From Fusobacterium necrogenes (GTDB lineage Bacteria; Fusobacteriota; Fusobacteriia; Fusobacteriales; Fusobacteriaceae): DNA of 64,000 bases. This document shows positions 18,028 through 25,490 of this stretch, in pieces. Position 1 is the stretch's first letter. Each line of letters starts with the position of its first letter. Under the pieces are notes generated by a model. It worked only from the letters and a program-made list of their open reading frames with translations, did no database searches and was not told the origin of the DNA. The stretch lies in the NCBI RefSeq assembly GCF_900450765.1, contig NZ_UGGU01000003.1, positions 248,001 to 312,000 on the forward strand, written 5' to 3'. A program made the position numbers and the translations under genes.

Positions 18028-19587
18028 ATGAGCGGTAAATTTATTAGTGCAAAAGAAGCTGTTAAACTTATTAAAGATGACTCAATGATATTAGCAGAAG
18101 GATTTGTTTCTATATGTACTGCCGATGAGGTGTTATATGAGTTAGAAAAATCATATTTAGAAACTGGAAAGCCTAAAAATCTAGGGATTATGTTTGCTGC
18201 TGGATTTGGAAATGCTAAGGCAGGAACTGGATTGAATAGATTTGCTCATAAAGGAATGGTAAAAAGAGTTATAGGAGGGCATTGGGGATTAGCACCAGAA
18301 TTAGCTAGTCTTGCTAATTCAAATGAATTAGAAGGATACAATTTTCCTCAAGGAGTTATATCACAAATGTTTAGAGATATGGCAGCTAATAAGCCGGGGA
18401 CAATATCTCATGTAGGATTAGGAACATTTGTTGATCCGGATTTAGATGGAGGAAAATTAAATAGTATAACTAAAGAAGATTTAGTTGAGAAACTTCATTT
18501 AAATGGTAGAGATGTTTTATTCTATAAAGGACAAAAAGGTGATGTAGCTCTTTTAAAAGGAACAACTGCAGATTGTGAAGGAAATATTTCATTAGAAGAA
18601 GAACCATTAACATTAGAGGTTTTATCTATAGCTACTGCTGTAAAAAATAATGGAGGTATAGTGATAGTTCAAGTAAAAAATAAACTTGAAGATGGATATC
18701 TTCAGCCAAAAGATGTTAAAATACCAGGGGTAATGGTAGACTATGTTGTAGTTGCAGAAAAACCAGAATTTAGAATGCAGACATTGACAGAAGAATTTAA
18801 TGAAACATTTGTTACAAGAAGAAAAGTTGAACCACCAGTGATGCCACCAGTAGCATTAGATGAAAGAAAAATAATAGCTAGAAGATGTGCAATGCTTTTA
18901 ACAAGAGATAAGAAAATTTTGAACTATGGAATAGGAATGCCAGAGATGATTGCAAATGTATTAAACGAGGAAGGACAGGAGGAATATTTTGTTCCAACTG
19001 TAGAGCCAGGAGCAATAGGAGGGACACCAGCAGGAGGGGCAAATTTTGGAGCGTCAGTATATCCAAGAGTTATAATAGATCAAGCTTATCAATTTGATTT
19101 TTATGATGGTGGAGGAATTGATGCAGCATTTTTAGGATTGGCGCAATGTGATAGAGATGGAAATATTAATGTTTCAAAATTTGGACCAAAAATAGCTGGT
19201 TGTGGAGGATTTATTAACATAACTCAAAATGCAAAAGAAGTTATTTTTTGTGGGACATTTACTGCAGGAGGACTTAAGTTAGATGTAAATGAAGGTAAGT
19301 TGATTATAAAAAATGAAGGGAAAATTAAAAAGTTTATTAACAATGTAGAACAGATAACATTTAGTGGAAATCTTGCAAAGGAAAATCAGAAAAAAGTAAC
19401 TTATGTAACAGAAAGAGCTGTATTCGAATTAAGAAAAGAAGGGGTTACATTAGTAGAGATAGCTCCTGGAGTAGATTTAGAAAAAGATATTTTAGCTCAA
19501 ATGGATTTTGTACCAGTAATAGCAGAAGACTTAAAATTGATGGATTCAAGAATATTCAAGAATGAAAAAATGGGATTAAAATTATAA
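18028..19587 (+). CDS. acyl-CoA:acetate/3-ketoacid CoA-transferase (single-chain, YdiF type)
   Basis: A 519-residue fused alpha/beta family I CoA-transferase, which moves CoA between a short-chain acyl-CoA and a free acid through a glutamyl-CoA intermediate. The catalytic Glu is residue 326 in TVEPGAIGGTPAGG. Residues 1-270 form the alpha-like half (MSGKFISAKEAVKLI, then GHWGLAPELASLA). The beta-like half starts near 280 (ERKIIARRCAMLL, NYGIGMPEMIANVL). Length and order match E. coli YdiF and propionate CoA-transferases. It leads the presumed hydroxyacid operon, where it would activate the imported acid. The AAAGGAGTGAGAG ribosome site is strong. Substrate is inferred from context only. Confidence 0.92.
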   Translation: MSGKFISAKEAVKLIKDDSMILAEGFVSICTADEVLYELEKSYLETGKPKNLGIMFAAGFGNAKAGTGLNRFAHKGMVKRVIGGHWGLAPELASLANSNELEGYNFPQGVISQMFRDMAANKPGTISHVGLGTFVDPDLDGGKLNSITKEDLVEKLHLNGRDVLFYKGQKGDVALLKGTTADCEGNISLEEEPLTLEVLSIATAVKNNGGIVIVQVKNKLEDGYLQPKDVKIPGVMVDYVVVAEKPEFRMQTLTEEFNETFVTRRKVEPPVMPPVALDERKIIARRCAMLLTRDKKILNYGIGMPEMIANVLNEEGQEEYFVPTVEPGAIGGTPAGGANFGASVYPRVIIDQAYQFDFYDGGGIDAAFLGLAQCDRDGNINVSKFGPKIAGCGGFINITQNAKEVIFCGTFTAGGLKLDVNEGKLIIKNEGKIKKFINNVEQITFSGNLAKENQKKVTYVTERAVFELRKEGVTLVEIAPGVDLEKDILAQMDFVPVIAEDLKLMDSRIFKNEKMGLKL

Positions 19588-19925
19588 TTAAACCCATAAA
19601 AATAAAATAAATATAAAAAGGAGGCCGCTATTATTACTTTGAATAAAATGGTTAGTTTTTTAATAGACATAGATTAAAATTTGAGAATATAAAAATAAAT
19701 AGTAATATATTCTTGACATTAATTGAAAATATTGATATAACTAAATAGTAAAGTCCAATGGCTATACTAGTTGTTTGTAAAAAGTTCAATAGATACTGTT
19801 TTATTTAAAAATTTTATTATATATAGATATAAAATATAGATTTTTAAATAGTAATTACTTTAGAAACTTAAAAAACAACTGCAGAAAATTTTGTTCTAAA
19901 TTATAATAGTAGTGGGTAAAAAAAT
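19588..19925 (+). other. 338-bp intergenic region with internal promoter and long leader
   Basis: No gene is seen apart from a 12-codon TTG-started frame after AAGGAGG at 19619, which is probably spurious. A good promoter, TTGACA-17-TATAAC (19713-19741), would start the MaoC transcript with a leader of about 180 nt. In that leader AGTTGTTT (19768) can pair with AAACAACT (19872), but no known riboswitch is recognised. Confidence 0.4.
19713..19741 (+). promoter_or_regulatory. promoter for maoC-bcd-etfBA
   Basis: TTGACA (19713-19718), a 17-bp spacer, TATAAC (19736-19741). Confidence 0.65.
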
Positions 19926-20330
19926 ATGAGATTTGAAGATTTAAAAGTAGGAATGAAAGCAGAGGTCTCAAAAACAATAACAGAAACAGATGTAATACTT
20001 TATGCTGGTATTACTTTGGATGTTAATCCAGCTCACTTGAATGAAGAACACGCTAAAAATACTATGTTTAAACATAGAATAGCACATGGAATGCTAACTG
20101 CTGGACTTGTGTCTGCAGTGCTAGGGACAAAACTTCCAGGAGAAGGAAGTATTTACATGGGGCAAGACTTAACTTTTACAGCTCCAGTATATTTTGGTGA
20201 TACTATTACAGCAACAGCTGAAATAATTGAATTAATACCAGAAAAAAATAGGGTAATATTATCAACAATTTGTACAAATCAAGATGGAAAAGTAGTATTA
20301 AAAGGTCAAGCAAAAATAATGAAAAAGTAA
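19926..20330 (+). CDS. MaoC-family (R)-specific enoyl-CoA hydratase
   Basis: A 134-residue single hot-dog-fold hydratase, close in size to PhaJ. The hydratase-2 motif is clear: AGITLDVNPAHLNEEHA, with the Asp and His that activate water. Next come RIAHGMLTAGLVSAVLG and the strand GQDLTFTAPVYFGDTI. Family members interconvert (R)-3-hydroxyacyl-CoA and trans-2-enoyl-CoA. It sits between the CoA-transferase and butyryl-CoA dehydrogenase, so it would dehydrate the activated (R)-3-hydroxyacyl-CoA (perhaps 3-hydroxybutyryl-CoA) to the enoyl-CoA. Chain length and stereochemistry are inferred from family and context. The ribosome site is weak (GTGGG). Confidence 0.9.
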   Translation: MRFEDLKVGMKAEVSKTITETDVILYAGITLDVNPAHLNEEHAKNTMFKHRIAHGMLTAGLVSAVLGTKLPGEGSIYMGQDLTFTAPVYFGDTITATAEIIELIPEKNRVILSTICTNQDGKVVLKGQAKIMKK

Positions 20331-20354
20331 ACTTTATGTAGGAGGATTAAAAGA

Positions 20355-21500
20355 ATGGAATTTAATATGCCTAAGACACATGAACTTTTCAGACAAATGA
20401 TAAGAGAGTTTGCTGAAAAAGAGGTAAAACCTCTAGCTGCTGAAGTAGATGAAGAAGAGAGATTTCCAATTGAAACAGTTAAAAAAATGGCTGAAATTGG
20501 ATTGATGGGTATCCCTATTCCAAAAGAATATGGAGGAGCAGGAGGAGATAATATAATGTATGCAATGGCTGTAGAAGAACTTTCTAGAGTCTGTGCAACA
20601 ACAGGAGTTATCGTTTCAGCACATACATCGCTTGGAACTTGGCCAATTTTGAAATTTGGTACTGAAGAGCAAAAACAAAAATATGTTCCTAAATTAGCTA
20701 GTGGAGAATGGCTAGGAGCTTTTGGATTAACAGAGCCAAATGCAGGAACAGATGCTGCAGGACAACAAACTACTGCCGTTTTAGATGAAACTACAAATGA
20801 ATGGATAATTAATGGATCAAAAATATTTATAACAAATGCAGGATATGCAGATGTATATGTAATATTTGCAATGACAGATAAATCATTAGGATTAAAAGGA
20901 ATATCTGCGTTTATAATTGAAGCAGGAACACCAGGATTTACAGTTGGTAAAAAAGAGAAAAAATTAGGAATAAAAGGATCTTCAACATGTGAATTAGTAT
21001 TTGAAGATGCTAGAATACCAAAAGAAAACTTATTAGGACAAATAGGAAAAGGGTTTAAAATTGCTATGATGACTCTAGATGGAGGAAGAATAGGAATTGC
21101 TTCTCAAGCTTTAGGAATTGCTCAAGGAGCTTTAGATGAAACTGTAAATTATGTAAAAGAAAGAAAACAGTTCAAAAGATCAATAGCTCAATTCCAAAAT
21201 ACTCAATTCCAATTAGCAGATTTAGAAGTAAAAATAGAAGCTGCAAGACTTCTTGTTTACAAAGCTGCATGGAGAGAAAGTAATCACTTACCATATACAG
21301 TAGATGCTGCAAGAGCAAAGCTATTTGCTGCTGAAACTGCTATGGAAGTAACTACAAAAGCAGTTCAATTACATGGTGGATATGGATATACAAGAGAGTA
21401 TCCAGTAGAAAGAATGATGAGAGATGCTAAGATAACTGAAATTTATGAAGGAACTTCAGAAGTTCAAAGAATGGTAATCTCTGGAAATCTTTTAAAATAA
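20355..21500 (+). CDS. bcd: butyryl-CoA dehydrogenase (short-chain acyl-CoA dehydrogenase)
   Basis: A 381-residue flavoprotein that reduces crotonyl-CoA to butyryl-CoA with electrons passed through Etf. It strongly resembles clostridial Bcd: GLTEPNAGTDAAGQQTT (FAD/substrate loop), INGSKIFITNAGYADVY, GGYGYTREYPVERMMRDAK, and the catalytic base Glu365 in ITEIYEGTSEVQR. The ATG follows TAGGAGGA. It lies 24 bp after the MaoC gene and 46 bp before etfB. Together these three genes could form a (possibly bifurcating) Bcd/EtfAB complex that also reduces ferredoxin, as in clostridia; that property cannot be read from the sequence. Confidence 0.94.
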   Translation: MEFNMPKTHELFRQMIREFAEKEVKPLAAEVDEEERFPIETVKKMAEIGLMGIPIPKEYGGAGGDNIMYAMAVEELSRVCATTGVIVSAHTSLGTWPILKFGTEEQKQKYVPKLASGEWLGAFGLTEPNAGTDAAGQQTTAVLDETTNEWIINGSKIFITNAGYADVYVIFAMTDKSLGLKGISAFIIEAGTPGFTVGKKEKKLGIKGSSTCELVFEDARIPKENLLGQIGKGFKIAMMTLDGGRIGIASQALGIAQGALDETVNYVKERKQFKRSIAQFQNTQFQLADLEVKIEAARLLVYKAAWRESNHLPYTVDAARAKLFAAETAMEVTTKAVQLHGGYGYTREYPVERMMRDAKITEIYEGTSEVQRMVISGNLLK

Positions 21501-21546
21501 TTGAATCAAAAATTGAGATATAAGGAATATAAATGGAGGATGCAAG

Positions 21547-22332
21547 ATGAAAATAGTAGTTTGTATAAAGCAAGTTCCAGATACAACTGAGATAAAATTA
21601 GATCCAGTAACAGGAACATTAATAAGAGATGGAGTTCCTAGTATCATGAACCCAGATGACAAGGCTGGATTAGAAGAAGCATTAAAATTAAAAGATAAAT
21701 ACAATGCACATATAACTGTAATTACAATGGGACCACCTCAAGCAGAAGCTATTTTGAGAGAAGCTTATGCTATGGGTGTAGATAGAGCAATATTATTAAC
21801 AGATAGAAGATTTGGAGGAGCTGATACATTAGCGACTTCAAATACAATAGCTGCAGCTCTAAGAAAATTAGATGCAGATTTAATTATAGCAGGAAGACAA
21901 GCAATAGATGGTGACACTGCACAAGTAGGACCACAGATTGCTGAACATCTTGGGTTACCACAAGTATCTTATGTAAAAGAAATGCAATATGATGAAAAAG
22001 ATAACAGTTTAACAATAAAAAGAGTAGTAGAAGAAGGATATTATTTATTAAATGTTCAACTTCCAGCTTTAGTAACAGTATTAACTGAAGCTAATGCTCC
22101 AAGATATATGAGAGTAAAAGGAATAGTTGAAGCGTTTGATAAAAAAGTAGAAATTTGGACATTTGATGATATTGAAATTAATCCAGAAATAATAGGATTA
22201 AAAGGTTCACCTACAAAAGTTAAAAAGTCATTTACAAAAGGAGCAAAACAAGCTGGAAAAGTATTTGAATTAGATACTAAAGAAGCTGTTGAGTTAATTG
22301 TTGAAAAATTAAAAGAAAAATTTGTTATCTAA
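21547..22332 (+). CDS. etfB: electron transfer flavoprotein beta subunit
   Basis: A 261-residue subunit that binds AMP, or a second FAD in bifurcating Etfs. Characteristic are MKIVVCIKQVPDTTEIKLDP at the N terminus, the signature IIAGRQAIDGDTAQVGPQIAE, and PALVTVLTEANAPRYMRVKGI. It is encoded between bcd and etfA in the usual order, with an ATGGAGGATG-type ribosome site. Length is normal. It pairs with EtfA and passes electrons to Bcd. Confidence 0.95.
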   Translation: MKIVVCIKQVPDTTEIKLDPVTGTLIRDGVPSIMNPDDKAGLEEALKLKDKYNAHITVITMGPPQAEAILREAYAMGVDRAILLTDRRFGGADTLATSNTIAAALRKLDADLIIAGRQAIDGDTAQVGPQIAEHLGLPQVSYVKEMQYDEKDNSLTIKRVVEEGYYLLNVQLPALVTVLTEANAPRYMRVKGIVEAFDKKVEIWTFDDIEINPEIIGLKGSPTKVKKSFTKGAKQAGKVFELDTKEAVELIVEKLKEKFVI

Positions 22333-22377
22333 TTTAAATGATAACCTTGATAACCTTAGGATAAAGGAGATAAGAGA

Positions 22378-23388
22378 ATGAATTTAAATGATTATAAAGG
22401 AATATTAGTATTTGCAGAACAAAGAGATGGGGTACTTCAAAATGTTGGACTTGAACTAATAGGAAAAGCTAAAGAATTAGCAAAAACATTGGATGTTCCA
22501 GTAACAGCAGCTTTAGTAGGATATAATGTAGCGAAATTAGCTGATACTTTAGGAGAATATGGAGCTGATAAGGTTATAGTTGTAGATCAACCAAAATTAG
22601 AATTATATGACACAGAAGCTTATGCGCAAGTATTCAAAGCAATAATAGATGCTAAAAAACCTGACATAGTGTTATTTGGAGCTACTACTTTAGGAAGAGA
22701 TTTAGCACCAAGAGTATCATCTAGAATGAATACAGGACTTACAGCAGATTGTACAAAGTTAGAGATTAATCCTGAAACAAAAGGTCTTGAGATGACAAGA
22801 CCTGCATTTGGTGGGAACCTTATGGCAACAATTGTTTGCCCTGATCATAGACCACAAATGTCAACAGTAAGACCAGGAGTTATGCAAAAAGTACCTAAAG
22901 AAGAGGGAAGAAGAGCAGTAGTAGAAAATTTCCAAGTAACTTTGGATACTTCAAAAATGAAAGTTAAAGTTTTACAAGTAGTTAAAGAAACTAAGAATAA
23001 AGTTGATATTTCTGAGGCTAAAATACTTGTTTCTGGAGGAAGAGGAATTGGTTCAGCTGAAAATTTTGCTGCTTTAGAATCAGTAGCTAAAGAATTAGGA
23101 GCTACTGTATCTGCATCAAGAGCAGCTGTAGATGCTGGATTTATTTCTCACGATAGACAAGTAGGACAAACTGGTAAAACAGTTAGACCTGATATTTACT
23201 TTGCATGTGGAATTTCTGGAGCAATTCAACACGTTGCAGGTATGGAAGAGTCAGAATATATTGTAGCTATCAACAAAGATAAAGAAGCTCCAATATTTAG
23301 TATAGCTGATTTAGGAATAGTTGGAGATGCTAATAAAATAGCAATTCAGTTATTAGAAGCTTTAAAAAAGGCAAAAGAATCTAGATAA
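22378..23388 (+). CDS. etfA: electron transfer flavoprotein alpha subunit
   Basis: A 336-residue FAD-binding subunit. The C-terminal FAD domain reads LVSGGRGIGSAENFAALES, then SRAAVDAGFISHDRQVGQTG and YFACGISGAIQHVAGMEES, the last being the family signature. The N-terminal domain starts DYKGILVFAEQRDGVLQNVG. It is the last gene of the operon, followed at once by a strong terminator. Together with EtfB it shuttles electrons for the dehydrogenase encoded upstream. Confidence 0.95.
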   Translation: MNLNDYKGILVFAEQRDGVLQNVGLELIGKAKELAKTLDVPVTAALVGYNVAKLADTLGEYGADKVIVVDQPKLELYDTEAYAQVFKAIIDAKKPDIVLFGATTLGRDLAPRVSSRMNTGLTADCTKLEINPETKGLEMTRPAFGGNLMATIVCPDHRPQMSTVRPGVMQKVPKEEGRRAVVENFQVTLDTSKMKVKVLQVVKETKNKVDISEAKILVSGGRGIGSAENFAALESVAKELGATVSASRAAVDAGFISHDRQVGQTGKTVRPDIYFACGISGAIQHVAGMEESEYIVAINKDKEAPIFSIADLGIVGDANKIAIQLLEALKKAKESR

Positions 23389-23400
23389 TTAATCTTAAGA

Positions 23401-23436
23401 GCTGGTCAAAATAATTCTTGACCAGCCTTTTTTTAT
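23401..23436 (+). terminator. terminator of the bcd-etf operon
   Basis: GCTGGTCAA (23401-23409) pairs with TTGACCAGC (23418-23426), then C and seven T. Its 3' arm contains the TTGACC -35 of the next promoter. Confidence 0.9.
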
Positions 23437-23446
23437 CAGTTATAAT
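23418..23446 (+). promoter_or_regulatory. glmS promoter overlapping the upstream terminator
   Basis: TTGACC (23418-23423), a 17-bp spacer and TATAAT (23441-23446). Transcription would start about 20 nt before the ribozyme cleavage site. Confidence 0.75.
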
Positions 23447-23473
23447 AGAACACAGCAGGAGATTAAATTAAAG

Positions 23474-23625
23474 AGCGCCAGAGCTTAATAAAAGCTGACG
23501 AGGACTGGAGTTTATCGAAAATTCGGCGGATACTCCAGAGGTGGTTACAGCCATTACCGAAACAAAACTTCGGGATAACTTGAAGGACAAAGGGGTAATA
23601 AGTAACAATCTCCTATGAACATTGA
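23474..23625 (+). ncRNA. glmS ribozyme (glucosamine-6-phosphate-activated self-cleaving riboswitch)
   Basis: The leader carries the conserved glmS ribozyme core. AGCGCCAGAGCTT, with cleavage expected between A23474 and G23475, is followed by AAGCTGACGAGGACTGGAG, TTTATCGAAAATTCGGCGGA and CTCCAG pairing back to CTGGAG, then the P3/P4 region with GGTGGTTACAGCCATTACC and the downstream ACTTCGGGATAACTTGAAGG. The order matches the Bacillus-type consensus. It sits directly upstream of glmS and would destabilise the mRNA when glucosamine-6-phosphate is plentiful. The 3' boundary is approximate. Confidence 0.95.
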
Positions 23626-23650
23626 AAATTAAATATATAGGAGGATTAAT

Positions 23651-25477
23651 ATGTGCGGAATAATTGGTTATGTAGGAGATGAACAAAAAGCTATGGAGGT
23701 AATTTTAGATGGACTTAGCAAGCTTGAATATAGAGGTTATGATTCAGCAGGTCTAGCTATAATTGAAGATGGAAAAATTTTCATAGAAAAGAAGAGTGGA
23801 AAACTTGAAAATCTAAAAGAGGCTTTAAAAGCAAGAGAAGAAAAATCCTTTGTAGGAATAGGTCATACTAGATGGGCAACACATGGAAACCCAACAGATG
23901 AGAACTCACATCCTCATTTTAGTACTGATAAAAAGATAGCTGTAGTACATAATGGTATTATAGAAAATTATCTAGATTTAAAGCAGGAATTGATAGAAGA
24001 GGGGTATATTTTTACATCACAAACTGATAGCGAGGTTGTAGCTCATCTATTTTATAAGTATTATAATGGAAATATGTTAGAAACTCTTATGAAAGTAAGA
24101 GAAAAAATAAGAGGAAGTTATGCATTAGGAATAATAGATAGTGGGAATCCTGATAGATTAGTATGTACTAGAAAAGAGAGTCCTCTCATAATTGGTTTAG
24201 GGAAAGGAAAGAACTTTATAGCTTCTGATGTTCCAGCTATTTTGAAATATACTAGAGATGTAATATTTTTAGAAAATAATGAAATGGCTATAATTGAGAA
24301 AAATAGAGTGAGTGTTTATAATTCTTATGGAAAAGAGATAAAAAAAGCTATAACTAAAATAGAGTGGGATATGGAGCAAGCAAGTAAGGGAGGATATCCT
24401 CACTTTATGTTAAAAGAAATTGATGAGCAACCAAGTGTTATTGAAAAAACTTTAGATGTTTATACAAATAATAATAATAGAGTTGATTTTAGTCAATCTT
24501 TAAAAAATTTAGATCTTTCGAAAATTAAAGAAATTTATATAGTTGCATGTGGAACAGCTTATCATGCAGGTCTTCAAGGAGCATATTTCTTCAAAAAAAT
24601 TTCTGGAATAAAAACAGAAGTAGATATAGCTTCTGAGTTTAGATATAGTGATCCTTTTATTGATAATAATACCTTAGTTATTTTTATTAGCCAATCTGGA
24701 GAAACTTTAGATACACTTATGGCTATGAAAATGGCAAAAAGTAAAGGAGCAACAACTTTAGCTATAACTAATGTATTGGGATCTACTATCTCTAGAGAAG
24801 CTGATATGGTAATTTATACTTTAGCTGGTCCAGAAATATCTGTGGCCTCAACTAAAGCATATACAGCCCAAGTTACATTATTTTATATGTTGGCTCTATA
24901 TTTTGGAGAGAAAAAAGTTAAAGTATCTCAAGATAAATATGAAGATTATTTAGATGTTTTACATCAACTTTCTAATAAAGTTGAAAATGTGCTTTCTAGT
25001 AAAGAAATTATAAGAGAGATTGCTAAAAAAATTAAAGATAAAAGAAATGGATTTTATATTGGTAGAGGGATAGACGATAAGTGTGGGAGAGAGGGTGCTC
25101 TAAAAATGAAAGAGATCACATATATCCATACTGAGGCCTTTTCTGCTGGAGAATTAAAACATGGAACTATAGCTTTGATTGAAGAGGGAACTATGGTTAT
25201 TTCTATAGCAACTCAAGAGGATATGATTGAAAAAATGATATCAAATATAAAAGAGGTTAAGGCTAGAGGTGCATATGTAATAACTGTTACAAAAGAAAAA
25301 TATAAAAATATGGCAGATATTTCAGATGAAATTATTATTGTTGAAGATATAGATGATATATTAGCTCCTACGGTAGCTAATATATCGCTACAATTATTGG
25401 CTTATTACACAGCTGTAGAAAAAGGATTAGATGTAGATAAACCAAGAAATTTAGCAAAATCTGTAACAGTGGAATAA
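23651..25477 (+). CDS. glmS: glutamine--fructose-6-phosphate aminotransferase (isomerizing)
   Basis: Makes glucosamine-6-phosphate, the first step toward UDP-GlcNAc for peptidoglycan and LPS. The 608-residue length is standard. The N-terminal nucleophile is Cys2 (MCGIIGYVGDEQKAMEV), part of the class II glutamine amidotransferase domain with GHTRWATHGNPTDENSHPH. Two SIS isomerase domains follow (CGTAYHAG, then ISQSGETLDTLMAMKMAKSK; TEAFSAGELKHGTIALIE). The C-terminal DKPRNLAKSVTVE is invariant in the family. TAGGAGGATTA provides the ribosome site. It is controlled by the ribozyme in its leader. Confidence 0.97.
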   Translation: MCGIIGYVGDEQKAMEVILDGLSKLEYRGYDSAGLAIIEDGKIFIEKKSGKLENLKEALKAREEKSFVGIGHTRWATHGNPTDENSHPHFSTDKKIAVVHNGIIENYLDLKQELIEEGYIFTSQTDSEVVAHLFYKYYNGNMLETLMKVREKIRGSYALGIIDSGNPDRLVCTRKESPLIIGLGKGKNFIASDVPAILKYTRDVIFLENNEMAIIEKNRVSVYNSYGKEIKKAITKIEWDMEQASKGGYPHFMLKEIDEQPSVIEKTLDVYTNNNNRVDFSQSLKNLDLSKIKEIYIVACGTAYHAGLQGAYFFKKISGIKTEVDIASEFRYSDPFIDNNTLVIFISQSGETLDTLMAMKMAKSKGATTLAITNVLGSTISREADMVIYTLAGPEISVASTKAYTAQVTLFYMLALYFGEKKVKVSQDKYEDYLDVLHQLSNKVENVLSSKEIIREIAKKIKDKRNGFYIGRGIDDKCGREGALKMKEITYIHTEAFSAGELKHGTIALIEEGTMVISIATQEDMIEKMISNIKEVKARGAYVITVTKEKYKNMADISDEIIIVEDIDDILAPTVANISLQLLAYYTAVEKGLDVDKPRNLAKSVTVE

Positions 25478-25490
25478 AAGAGGTGAAAGA

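Noticed and set aside
19619-19680. Short TTG/ATG-started ORF (MVSFLIDID type) after AAGGAGG
   Set aside because: Only 9-12 codons, and its start lies too far from the ribosome site; there is no sign of conservation.
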